This document shows, piece after piece, positions 33,364-41,276 of a DNA stretch of 55,584 bases; within the stretch, counting starts at the first letter, position 1; the number at the start of each line of letters is the position of its first letter. Below the pieces are notes generated by a model, which saw only the letters and a list, made by a program, of their open reading frames with translations, had not been told where the DNA came from and ran no database searches. The position numbers and the translations under genes were made by a program. Origin of the DNA: Oscillospiraceae bacterium (GTDB taxonomy: Bacteria; Bacillota_A; Clostridia; Oscillospirales; Oscillospiraceae); the NCBI GenBank assembly GCA_024690695.1, contig JAILOS010000033.1, forward strand, positions 1-55,584, given 5' to 3'.

Positions 33364-34515
33364 CTAATTTATTATAGGGGAATTGTCTTCTTTTGTCAAT
33401 CCGGCCGGGACCGGGACGAGCGAGCGGTACTGCTCCATGACGAGCGGGAAGACCCGCTCGAGGCTGTACGCCTCCGCGTCCCGCGCGGCGCGGTCGGCAA
33501 AGCGCTCGGCCAGCGCGCGCTCCTCCATCAGCCGCGTGATCTTTTTCGCGCAGGCGGAGGCGTCCCCGTACGGATAGAGGAAGCCGTTTTCCCCGTCGCG
33601 GATCAGATCGGCGTGGCCCTTGACGGCGCTGGCGACGACGGGCCGGCGCGCGGCCATCGCCTCCATGACGTTGAAGGGAAGGCCCTCGCTGCGGCTCGCC
33701 GTCACGGCGGCGTCCGCCATCGCGTACCAGGCGCCGATCCCGGCGACCTGCCCGGGGAAGAGCACCCGGCCGGAGAGCCCGAGCTCCTCGGCCAGCGCCT
33801 CGCAGCTGCGCAGCAGCGCGCCGCTGCCGGGCAGCGCCAGCACGGCCCGCTCCGGCAGCTCGCTCAGCGCCCGGATCAGCACCGCCTGGCTCTTGCGCGC
33901 GGAAAACTCCGCCGCGTACAGCAGCACGAAGGCGTCCTCCGGGACACCCAGCCGCTCGCGCAGCTCGCTTCCCGCCCCGGGGGCGGCCGCAAGGCGCGAG
34001 AAATCCACGCCGACGCCGGGGATGCGCTCGATACGCGCGCCGAGCCGATACCGTCTTGCCAGCGCTTCGTCCCAGGCGTTCATCGTCAGCAGCAGGTCGG
34101 TCTCCGGGGCGGTGAGCCGCTCGGCATCCAGCAGCAGCCGCCGCTTCGCCGCGTTCGTCCCGTCGTCGAAGAGATAGCCGTGCACCATGTTGACGAGCTT
34201 CGGCCGCCGCGGCAGGCCCTTGAGCGCCAGACGCGTGAAAAAGGCCGCGAGCGAGGTGTGCGTGACGACCAGCTCGTAGCCCTCGGCGCGGATCAGGCGG
34301 CGAAGCTGCGCGGCCGCGGCAAAATTCTGCGGCGCGCGGATCTGCTTTTTCAGCGGCAGCGCGATCATGCGCCTTGCCCCCGGCACGGTCTCGCCCGGAT
34401 CGGCGCAGGCGACGTCGACCGTCCAGCCGTCCTCGGCCAGGGCGCGCAGATACGGCAGGTGAAAATTCGTGATATGTACCCGCGAAGAGGCGGTGAACAG
34501 CAGCTTGCGTTCCAC
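33364..34515 (-). CDS. Family 4 glycosyltransferase
   Basis: 383 residues, GT-B fold retaining transferase. LFTASSRVHITNFHLPYLRAL at the N-terminus; VVTHTSLAAFFTRLAL and VNMVHGYLF; IERIPGVGVDFSRL; the donor-binding half has LYAAEFSARKSQAVLIRAL, VLFPGQVAGIGAWYAMADAAVTASRSEGLPFNVMEAMAARRPVVAS with the E-x7-E motif. The start is GTG with GGGAGGG six bases upstream. It lies 14 bases after the initiating sugar-phosphate transferase and probably adds the second sugar. Confidence 0.9.
   Translation of the reverse strand: MERKLLFTASSRVHITNFHLPYLRALAEDGWTVDVACADPGETVPGARRMIALPLKKQIRAPQNFAAAAQLRRLIRAEGYELVVTHTSLAAFFTRLALKGLPRRPKLVNMVHGYLFDDGTNAAKRRLLLDAERLTAPETDLLLTMNAWDEALARRYRLGARIERIPGVGVDFSRLAAAPGAGSELRERLGVPEDAFVLLYAAEFSARKSQAVLIRALSELPERAVLALPGSGALLRSCEALAEELGLSGRVLFPGQVAGIGAWYAMADAAVTASRSEGLPFNVMEAMAARRPVVASAVKGHADLIRDGENGFLYPYGDASACAKKITRLMEERALAERFADRAARDAEAYSLERVFPLVMEQYRSLVPVPAGLTKEDNSPIIN
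33371..33399 (-). promoter_or_regulatory. Consensus promoter of the rfbA operon inside the end of the GT4 gene
   Basis: Minus strand: TTGACA (33399-33394), 17-base spacer, TATAAT (33376-33371). The hexamers encode the last residues (LTKEDNSPIIN) of the upstream glycosyltransferase, so the promoter is embedded in coding sequence. Confidence 0.82.
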
Positions 34516-34529
34516 GGAGCGCCCTCCCG

Positions 34530-35912
34530 TCAGACTTCCTCGTTCTTGAACTTGCCCCCGAACACAGTCATCCAGAGGATCTTGAGGTCAAAGCCGAGAC
34601 TCCAGTTTTCGATGTAATACAGGTCGTGCTCGATGCGCTCTTTGATCGAGGTGTCGCCCCGCAGGCCGTTGACCTGCGCCCAGCCGGTGATGCCCGGGCG
34701 CACCTGGTGCTTGACCATGTACAGCGGGACCTCCTCCTTGAAGCGGTCGACGAAGAACGGCAGCTCCGGCCGCGGGCCGACGAGGCTCATGTCCCCCTTC
34801 AGCACATTCCAGAACTGGGGGAACTCGTCCAGCGAGTACTTGCGCAGGAAGGAGCCGAAGCGGGTGCGGCGGTCGTCCGTTTTGCCGCTCCAGGCGGTGT
34901 TCTCCTCGTCGTTGACGCGCATGGAGCGGAACTTGTACATCATAAAGGGCTTTTTGTTGAGCCCCACGCGCTCCTGCCGGAAGATGACCGGCCCCGGCGA
35001 CGAGAGCTTCACGCCGATCGCGCAGAAAAGCATCAGCGGCGAGAAAAGCAGCAGGATCAGCGCCGAACCGACGAGATCCATCGCGCGCTTGATAAAGGCG
35101 TTGGCCCAGTTCTCCAGCGGAATGTAGCGGATGTTCAGCAGCGGCAGCCCGTTGAGGTCGTCGAAATTCGGCCGCGAAGCCATGAACTCCGAGTAAAACG
35201 GGATGATCGACAGGCGCGAGCCGGTCTTTTCGCAGGCGGCGATGATCGCGCCGGTGCGGTCGTAGTCGGCCATGCGCACCGCGGACACGACCTCGTCCGG
35301 GCGCTTCTCGTCCAGCACGGTCTCGAGCGCGCCGTAATCGCCGAGCCAGGTCTCCTCCCAGCCCTCCGCGGGCGCGGCGGAAACGTAGCCCAGCAGATGA
35401 TAGCCCAGCTCGCGGTCGTTTTCGATCTCGTCGGCGTAGCGGCGGGCCATCGGGCTGTCGCCGATCAGCACGACGTGCTTGAGGTTATAGCCCTTCTGGC
35501 GCAGGCGGCGCAGCGTCTTGCGCAGGATATAGCGCTTGCCGCTCAGCAGCAGCAGCGCCAGCAGGAAGGCGACGCCGAGCGCCTCGCGGGAATAGTGGTC
35601 GGCGTGGCTGAGGAAGAGCCAGCTGAGCATGATCGCCAGGTCCAGCAGGCAGGCCGCCCACAGCAGCGGCAGCTCCCTGCGCAGCCGCACGTGCCGGAAC
35701 GAACGGTACAGCCCGAAGGCGGCGAAGGTGAAGAGCTGGAGCAGCGTGTAGGCCGCGCCCGTCCAGTAATAAGAGCTCATCGGCACGCTGATCACGCCGT
35801 TCGGCAGCACGTAGAAGCGCAGCCAGAAGGCCGCGGGAAAGGTCAGAAAGATCATGGCCGCGTCGCTGAGCACGTTCAGCCGGTTGAGCAGTTGTTGATT
35901 CTCTTTGATCAT
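34530..35912 (-). CDS. Undecaprenyl-phosphate sugar phosphotransferase (WbaP/WcaJ type)
   Basis: 460 residues. Starts glycan synthesis by moving a hexose-1-phosphate from its nucleotide to undecaprenyl phosphate. There are four TM helices in the first 125 residues and a cytoplasmic Rossmann-like domain (VVLIGDSPMARRYADEI). A re-entrant helix (KRAMDLVGSALILLLFSPLMLFCAIGV) leads into the catalytic domain: PGPVIFRQERVGLNKKPFMMYKFRSM, KYSLDEFPQFWNVLKGDMSLVGPRPE and RPGITGWAQVNGLRGDT. The architecture matches polyisoprenyl-phosphate hexose-1-phosphate transferases; glucose or galactose is the usual donor. Confidence 0.94.
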   Translation of the reverse strand: MIKENQQLLNRLNVLSDAAMIFLTFPAAFWLRFYVLPNGVISVPMSSYYWTGAAYTLLQLFTFAAFGLYRSFRHVRLRRELPLLWAACLLDLAIMLSWLFLSHADHYSREALGVAFLLALLLLSGKRYILRKTLRRLRQKGYNLKHVVLIGDSPMARRYADEIENDRELGYHLLGYVSAAPAEGWEETWLGDYGALETVLDEKRPDEVVSAVRMADYDRTGAIIAACEKTGSRLSIIPFYSEFMASRPNFDDLNGLPLLNIRYIPLENWANAFIKRAMDLVGSALILLLFSPLMLFCAIGVKLSSPGPVIFRQERVGLNKKPFMMYKFRSMRVNDEENTAWSGKTDDRRTRFGSFLRKYSLDEFPQFWNVLKGDMSLVGPRPELPFFVDRFKEEVPLYMVKHQVRPGITGWAQVNGLRGDTSIKERIEHDLYYIENWSLGFDLKILWMTVFGGKFKNEEV

Positions 35913-35921
35913 AGACGGCTC

Positions 35922-36677
35922 CTAAACCGAGATTTTTCTTTTTCCGTCCAGGAACTCCTGATAGCGGTCGCAGATGCCCTGCACGTCGGTCCCGAATTCG
36001 ATCTGCCGGCCCCGGTGGAGCCAGAGCACCTTGCTGCACAGCTCCCGAACCTGGCTCAGCGAGTGGGAGACGAGGATCGTCGTCGCGCCGCCGGAGATGA
36101 TCTCGCGCATTTTCTTCTCGCTCTTTTTGCGGAAGGCGCCGTCGCCCACCGAGAGCACCTCGTCGAGGATCAGGATATCCGGATCGACGAGGCTCGCGAT
36201 CGAGAAGGCGAGGCGGGACTTCATGCCGGAGGAGAGCTGCTTGAAGGGCCTGTCCTGAAACTCCCGCAGCTCGGCAAAGTCGATGATCTGCTCGTAGGTC
36301 TCGTCCATGTAGCGCCTCGTGTAGCCCAGCATCGCGCCGCGCAGATAGGCGTTTTCGCGCACGGTCAGCTCTCCGTCGAAGCCGGAGCCCAGCTCCAGCA
36401 GCGCCACGACGTTCCCTTCGCGGCGAACGCTGCCCTTCGTCGGCTCCATGATGCCGGAGATCGCCTTGAGCAGCGTGGATTTGCCCGCGCCGTTGGAGCC
36501 GACGATGCCCAGCATGTCGCCCTTTTCCAGCGTGAAGCTGACGTCGCGGTCGGCCCAGAACTCGCGCACCTGATAGTTGCCCGTGATGCGGCGCAGCAGA
36601 TACTCCTTGAGGCCGATCTCCTTAAAGTCTCCCGTGATGTAGCGGATGGAGACGTTTTTCACTTCCAGAACGCTCAT
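35922..36677 (-). CDS. Polysaccharide ABC exporter ATPase (Wzt/TagH type)
   Basis: 251 residues. Walker A GIVGSNGAGKST, signature LSSGMKSRLAF, Walker B DILILDEVLSVGD and the switch SHSLSQVRELC. The N-terminal Y-x-loop region (SIRYITGDFKEIGLKEYLLRRITG) is typical of the glycan-exporting subgroup. It lacks the extra C-terminal carbohydrate-binding domain found in some Wzt proteins, so no chain-terminator recognition is expected from it. Pairs with the permease 11 bases upstream. Confidence 0.93.
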   Translation of the reverse strand: MSVLEVKNVSIRYITGDFKEIGLKEYLLRRITGNYQVREFWADRDVSFTLEKGDMLGIVGSNGAGKSTLLKAISGIMEPTKGSVRREGNVVALLELGSGFDGELTVRENAYLRGAMLGYTRRYMDETYEQIIDFAELREFQDRPFKQLSSGMKSRLAFSIASLVDPDILILDEVLSVGDGAFRKKSEKKMREIISGGATTILVSHSLSQVRELCSKVLWLHRGRQIEFGTDVQGICDRYQEFLDGKRKISV

Positions 36678-36688
36678 AGTCTCCTCCG

Positions 36689-37456
36689 TCAGACGTAATA
36701 CAGAAAACGGGTGTTGAATTTCTTGTACATGAAGCTGCCGAGCCCGAGCGCGATCAGCACGTCCGCCAGCATCAGCAGGTGGAACCAGACGGTCGGGATC
36801 GTGGCCTCGATGACGATCTTGCGGAAATAGCGGATGAAGAGATAGACCGGGTTGAGCAAAAACAGGTTCTGCACCTCGGGGCTGTAGGCGTCGATCGAGT
36901 AGAAGATCGCGGACATGTACATCAGCAGCACTGTGAACACCGACCAGAGATACTGGATATCCCGGAAAAAGACGAACAGCGCCGAGAGGATCAGCCCCAT
37001 GCCGATATTGAAAAGCACCAGCAGGCAGATCGGCACCAGCAGCAGCACGAATTTCCAGGTGAACACGATGTGGTCAAAGATGCAGAAGATGAAAAAGACG
37101 CACAGCGTGAGGCCGAAATTGATCAGCGTCTGCATGTTTTTCGACAGCAGGAACAGGTATTTCGGCACGTTGACCTTCGTAAAGATCGCGGCGTTGCCCA
37201 TCAGGGAGGTCATGCCCTGGGTCGTGGACTCGTTGAAATAGGAGAAAACGAGGTTGCCGCAGAAGAGGTAGATGATATAGTGCTGCATCGTCCGCCCGAA
37301 GAACTGGGTGAACACCAGCTTCATCACCAGCAGCATCAGCAGCGGGGAGATAATGCTCCACGCCATGCCGAGCACCGTGCGCTTGTATTTTTTCTTGAAA
37401 TCCCTTTTGACCAGCTCTTCGAAAAGAAACTGATGCTTTTTCAGTTTTTTCAGCAT
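36689..37456 (-). CDS. Polysaccharide ABC exporter permease (Wzm/TagG type)
   Basis: 255 residues, six TM helices, ABC-2 family. The N-terminus KHQFLFEELVKRDFKKKYKRTVLGMAWSIISPLLMLLVM is diagnostic for Wzm/TagG/KpsM permeases. It moves the lipid-linked glycan across the membrane with the ATPase encoded just downstream. First gene of the export-initiation operon (permease, ATPase, phosphotransferase, GT4). Confidence 0.93.
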   Translation of the reverse strand: MLKKLKKHQFLFEELVKRDFKKKYKRTVLGMAWSIISPLLMLLVMKLVFTQFFGRTMQHYIIYLFCGNLVFSYFNESTTQGMTSLMGNAAIFTKVNVPKYLFLLSKNMQTLINFGLTLCVFFIFCIFDHIVFTWKFVLLLVPICLLVLFNIGMGLILSALFVFFRDIQYLWSVFTVLLMYMSAIFYSIDAYSPEVQNLFLLNPVYLFIRYFRKIVIEATIPTVWFHLLMLADVLIALGLGSFMYKKFNTRFLYYV

Positions 37457-37506
37457 AATTTGATCCCCGGCCTTGTTGAAAAACGGTCGCAGACTGCGCC
37501 AGTGTC

Positions 37507-37535
37507 AGTATAGCATCGTTTCGTGCAGAAAACAA
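37507..37535 (-). promoter_or_regulatory. Promoter of the exporter operon
   Basis: Minus strand: TTGTTT (37535-37530), 17-base spacer, TATACT (37512-37507), 51 bases before the permease ATG. Confidence 0.6.
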
Positions 37536-37613
37536 GAGGCAGGTCCTGGCGGATCGAAACGCCCGCCGGCGTTTCGGCGGCACGGCCACTCGAAAAACCG
37601 TATACAACGCAGC

Positions 37614-37651
37614 AGCGAGGCGAAATCGGGAAAACCCGGTTTCGCCTCGCT
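37614..37651. repeat. Perfect long hairpin of unknown role
   Basis: AGCGAGGCGAAA (37614-37625) pairs with 37640-37651, extended by CGGG/CCCG around an AAAA loop. GGTTTTGTTTG follows on the plus strand, so it looks like a plus-strand terminator, yet both flanking genes are on the minus strand. Confidence 0.65.
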
Positions 37652-37674
37652 GGTTTTGTTTGTCAAATCCGGCT

Positions 37675-37742
37675 TGTCATTCTGAGCGTCAGCGAAGAAT
37701 CTGCAGCAGATCCTTCGTCGCCTGCGGCTCCTCAGGATGACA
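37675..37742. repeat. Class E element, copy 4 (compact)
   Basis: TGTCATTCTGAGCGTCAGCG at the left and GGCTCCTCAGGATGACA at the right, with the inner arms GAATCTGCAG and GCAGATCC back to back. The variable centre of copies 1 and 3 is missing, leaving a 68-base near-palindrome, perhaps the minimal unit. Confidence 0.75.
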
Positions 37743-37749
37743 ATCCGGC

Positions 37750-37875
37750 GGGCGGCTGATAGCCGCCCCTACGGGGTGAGGGCGCGGTTCGCGCAGGAAA
37801 ACGGGACGTCGAGGACGCCGTCCCCTACGGGGAGGACGTGAGGTTCGCGCAGGAAAACGGGACGCCGTCCCCTAC
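37750..37875. repeat. REP block 5
   Basis: Class A at 37750-37768 (CTAC foot 37769-37772), class C at 37803-37824 (foot 37825-37828), and a shortened class C GGGACGCCGTCCC at 37859-37871 (foot 37872-37875), all minus. The last foot supplies the TAG stop codon of the next gene. Confidence 0.78.
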
Positions 37876-39056
37876 AGCCGCTCCTCACCAGCCGTCGGCT
37901 CCTCCCCGTCTCCGGCGAGGGCCAGCAGCAGGAAGGGATGGTACGCCAGCTCGATCAGATGGTGCTCCACCGTGCACTGCAGCGCGATCACCGCAAGCAG
38001 GCCGAGCCGCTCCCAGGCGCCGAGCTTCCGCTGCCGCAGCGCGCAGTACACCAGCACGCCGAGCGCGAGCAGCAGCACCGGCAGGCCGAGCCGCAGCAGG
38101 ACGTTGATATAGGAGCTGTCCAGCCAGAAATACGCGCCCTCGTACTCGTGCGTGCTGCCGAGGCCGCGCATATAGACGAGCTGGGCCAGCAGCGGCACCG
38201 GATAGCTGTCGAAGGCCTCGCGCCCGAGCGACAGGCGCGTGGCGAACACCGCGTCGAGCTTCTGCATCCACGGCGAATCCGGCGTATAGGCCAGCGTCAG
38301 CGCGATCATCCCCGCCGCCAGCAGCGGCGCCGCGGCCGCGAGCAGCGCGCTCACGGCCCCGTTCATCCGGTACTCCCGCCCCTTTTTCGCGGCGAAGGAC
38401 CGGCGGAGCTTGCAGTAGACCAGGCCGGCCGTGAGCAGGCACAGGCACAGCACGGTGTTGCGCGCCTCGCAGAAGACCATGCAGAAGGCGGCCAGCGCGG
38501 GCAGCATCGCGATCTCGATCCAGCGCTGCTTCCCGGCGCGCAGCCAGACGGCGCAGGCCGTGAGGAAAAAGACGTGGGCGCAGAAATCCGTCGGGTAGCA
38601 GATGCCGAAGGCGTAGCGCTCGACGCCCCTGCGCAGATAGACGAGGTTTTCGATCGCCCCGCTCAGCGAGAGGGCCATCGTGACCAGCAGCAGCGGCAGC
38701 GTGGCTGCGAGATAGGTTTTTACGATTTTGCGGAAGGGCACGCCGCGCGCGCCGACAGCGAAGAGCGCCAGCTCCAGCAGGAACCACTGCTCGCCGCGCA
38801 GCACCCACTGGTCCCAGGCGAACAGCGCCAGCACCGCCGCGGCAGCGGCCAGACGCGCCGGGCTCCTTCCCTCGCCGAACAGCAGCCGCAGCGCGACGAC
38901 GAGCGCGCAGAGCGCGAGCAGGCCGAGGCGCATCGCGCGCGTCGGCTGCGCGGGGATCATCGTAGTGCCCCAGAAGGCCTCGAACGAAGCGAGCGCGAGC
39001 AGCAGCAGATACGCCCTCTCCAGCAGAGGCTTCGGCAGTTTCTTTTCGGCGGTCAC
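37872..39056 (-). CDS. Wzy/WaaL-like polysaccharide polymerase or ligase
   Basis: 394 residues, about eleven hydrophobic helices with a large extracytoplasmic loop containing RLSLGREAFDSYPVPLLAQL and GSTHEYEGAYFWLDSSYINVLLRLGL. This layout and the R-x3-W/D-S-Y region are those of O-antigen polymerase/ligase family proteins. In a locus with an ABC exporter a Wzy polymerase is not needed, so it may instead act as a ligase or belong to a second glycan. The start is GTG at 39056 with AAAGGAGG ten bases upstream; a longer frame from a TTG at 39134 would begin inside the promoter -35. The stop codon lies in a REP foot. Confidence 0.75.
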   Translation of the reverse strand: MTAEKKLPKPLLERAYLLLLALASFEAFWGTTMIPAQPTRAMRLGLLALCALVVALRLLFGEGRSPARLAAAAAVLALFAWDQWVLRGEQWFLLELALFAVGARGVPFRKIVKTYLAATLPLLLVTMALSLSGAIENLVYLRRGVERYAFGICYPTDFCAHVFFLTACAVWLRAGKQRWIEIAMLPALAAFCMVFCEARNTVLCLCLLTAGLVYCKLRRSFAAKKGREYRMNGAVSALLAAAAPLLAAGMIALTLAYTPDSPWMQKLDAVFATRLSLGREAFDSYPVPLLAQLVYMRGLGSTHEYEGAYFWLDSSYINVLLRLGLPVLLLALGVLVYCALRQRKLGAWERLGLLAVIALQCTVEHHLIELAYHPFLLLALAGDGEEPTAGEERL

Positions 39057-39105
39057 GGGCGCTTTTCCTCCTTTTGCGGACTGCGGGAGCGCATCCCGCG
39101 CCCAT

Positions 39106-39134
39106 AGTTTACCCCAAGAAGCCGGCAATGTCAA
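39106..39134 (-). promoter_or_regulatory. Promoter of the Wzy/WaaL-like gene
   Basis: Minus strand: TTGACA (39134-39129), 17-base spacer, TAAACT (39111-39106). Divergent from the recJ promoter, with 40 bases between the two -35 boxes. Confidence 0.72.
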
Positions 39135-39174
39135 TTCACCGGCGCAAAGCGGCGCTTTTCCGACCGGGGAAGTC

Positions 39175-39203
39175 TTGAATTGACAGACATTGTCTGTTAT
39201 AAT
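39175..39203 (+). promoter_or_regulatory. recJ operon promoter with a palindromic operator in the spacer
   Basis: TTGAAT (39175-39180), 17-base spacer, TATAAT (39198-39203). The spacer holds a perfect 15-base palindrome ACAGACATTGTCTGT (39183-39197) that ends at the -10 box, the usual place for a repressor site. It does not look like the clostridial LexA box. The operator reading is inference. Confidence 0.7.
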
Positions 39204-39236
39204 AACTTATTCAAAAAAATGTTGGCGGAAGAGGAA

Positions 39237-41246
39237 ATGAAAGAAAAAATCTGGCTGATCCCCTATGAGCGTCCCGAAGCGCCGGAGGCGCTGCTCGCGT
39301 CCGGCTATCCCCCGCTGCTGGCCGCGGTGCTGAAGCTGCGCGGCGTCGTCACGCCGGAGCAGGCGCGGCGTCTGCTCGACGGCGGCGAGGAGACGCTGCA
39401 CGATCCCCTGCGCATGAAGGGCATGGCCGCCGCCGCAGAGAGACTGCGGCGCGCGATCAAAAACAAAGAAACCGTGGCGGTCTACGGCGATTACGACGTG
39501 GACGGCATCACCGCCACCTGCCTGCTGACCGATTATCTGAAGAGCAAGGGCCTGCGCTGCATCCCCTATATCCCGAGCCGCGACGGCGAGGGCTACGGGC
39601 TCAACTGCACCGCCGTCGAGGCGCTGCACGGGCAGGGCGTTGAGCTGCTGATCTCCGTCGACTGCGGCATCACCGCGGCGGAGGAGGTCGCCTTCGCGCG
39701 CTCGCTCGGGATGGACGTCGTCATCACCGACCACCACGAGTGCGGCGCGGGGCCCCTGCCGGAGGCCTGCGCGGTCGTCGATCCGAAGCAGGAGGGCGAG
39801 ACCTATCCCAACGCCTGTCTCGCGGGCGTGGGCGTCGCGCTCAAGCTGGCCTGCGCCTGCGAGGGCGACAGCCGCTCCGTGCTCGAGCGCTGCGCCGACC
39901 TCGTCGCGGTCGGCACCGTGGCAGACGTGATGCCGCTGCTGGACGAAAACCGCACGCTCGTGCGGATGGGCCTGGAAAAGCTGCGGCGCAGCCCGCGGCT
40001 GGGCTTCGCCGCGATGCTCGGACACGCAGGAGTCGACATCGAGCACCTCACGGCCTCGTCGATCGGCTTCGGCGTCGCCCCGCGGCTCAATGCCGCCGGG
40101 CGTCTCGGGCAGACCGATCTGGCTCTGCGCCTGCTGCTGACCGAAGACCCCGCCGAGGCCGACGAGCTGGCCGCGGCGCTGTGCGAGCTCAACCGCAAAC
40201 GCCAGAGCATCGAAAACGAGATCTGGCTCGAGGCGAGCCGGATGCTGGAAAAGCAGCCGCCCGACGGGCCGATCGTGCTGGCCAGCGATCGCTGGCACCA
40301 GGGCGTGATCGGCATCGCCGCTTCGCGCCTGGCCGAGCAGTATTCGCTGCCCACCGTGATGATCTGCCTCAGCGGCGACCACGGCAAGGGCTCCTGCCGC
40401 AGCTGCGCCGGCTTCAATCTCTTCGAGGCTCTCAGCGCCTGCTCCGACTGTCTGACCGGCTTCGGCGGCCACGCGCTGGCTGCGGGGCTGAATCTGCGCG
40501 CCGACCGGGTGGACGAGTTCCGCGCGGCCCTGCGCGACTACTACCTGCGCAACAGGCCCGCGCCCGCGCCGGAGGTGCTCTGCGACCTGCTGATCACGGA
40601 GCCGTCCTGGCTGAGCGAGGAAAACGTCCTCTCGCTCGACGAGCTGGAGCCCTACGGCAGCGAAAACCCGCGCCCGGTGCTGTGCCTGTCCGGCGTGACC
40701 GTGGAGGCGCTCAGCGCCGTGGGCGGCGGCAAGCACCTGCGCCTGCGCGTCAGCCTGCGCGGCGTGAGCTTCGAGGGCATTTTCTTCTCGCACACGGCCC
40801 AGGAGCTGGGATTGCGCGAGGGCGAACGGGCGGATCTCGCCTTCACCCCGCAGATCAACGATTTCCGCGGAAGACGCAGCGTGCAGCTGCTGGTCTCCGC
40901 GGCGCGGCCGCACCGCTGCGGGGAGCTCTGCGCCTCGCTGCTGCGCGGCGAGACGGAGGCGCTCTGGGCCGCCGCGCCCTGGCTGCCCGACCGCGGAGAA
41001 TTCATCCGGGTCTGGAGACTCGTGGAGAAAGAGGGCTTCGCGCTCGGCGGGACCGTCGAGGAGGCGCTCTCGCAGCGTCCGGAGGGCATGGAGCCGGAGT
41101 GCTTCTGCCTGTGCCTGCGCGTGCTGCGCGAGGCGGGCCTGCTCGAGGCTCCGGGGCAGGCGCTTTTCGGGGCGAAGCCCTTCCCCTCGCGCGAAAAGGT
41201 CGATCTGGACGCGACGCCCCTGATGCGTCTGCTGCGCGGCTGCTGA
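39237..41246 (+). CDS. recJ: Single-stranded-DNA-specific 5'-3' exonuclease RecJ
   Basis: 669 residues. DHH-family metal-dependent nuclease used in recombination and mismatch or base-excision repair. Motifs: VYGDYDVDG (D85, D87, D89), DCG at 142, D165-H-H in VITDHHECG, then NAAGRLGQ and FGGHALAAG of the DHHA1 domain, and a C-terminal OB-like part (GGGKHLRLRVSLRGVSFEGIFF). The ATG at 39237 follows GGAAGAGG and is downstream of the promoter; an earlier in-frame ATG at 39219 has no ribosome site. First gene of recJ-rel-dtd-MBL, a common gram-positive order. Confidence 0.93.
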   Translation: MKEKIWLIPYERPEAPEALLASGYPPLLAAVLKLRGVVTPEQARRLLDGGEETLHDPLRMKGMAAAAERLRRAIKNKETVAVYGDYDVDGITATCLLTDYLKSKGLRCIPYIPSRDGEGYGLNCTAVEALHGQGVELLISVDCGITAAEEVAFARSLGMDVVITDHHECGAGPLPEACAVVDPKQEGETYPNACLAGVGVALKLACACEGDSRSVLERCADLVAVGTVADVMPLLDENRTLVRMGLEKLRRSPRLGFAAMLGHAGVDIEHLTASSIGFGVAPRLNAAGRLGQTDLALRLLLTEDPAEADELAAALCELNRKRQSIENEIWLEASRMLEKQPPDGPIVLASDRWHQGVIGIAASRLAEQYSLPTVMICLSGDHGKGSCRSCAGFNLFEALSACSDCLTGFGGHALAAGLNLRADRVDEFRAALRDYYLRNRPAPAPEVLCDLLITEPSWLSEENVLSLDELEPYGSENPRPVLCLSGVTVEALSAVGGGKHLRLRVSLRGVSFEGIFFSHTAQELGLREGERADLAFTPQINDFRGRRSVQLLVSAARPHRCGELCASLLRGETEALWAAAPWLPDRGEFIRVWRLVEKEGFALGGTVEEALSQRPEGMEPECFCLCLRVLREAGLLEAPGQALFGAKPFPSREKVDLDATPLMRLLRGC

Positions 41247-41276
41247 GCCGCATTCCGTTTGGGAGAGGACACGACG

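Noticed and set aside
39057..39134. Longer N-terminus for the Wzy/WaaL-like protein from a TTG
   Set aside because: That TTG is part of the -35 box TTGACA, and the -10 box lies inside the extension.
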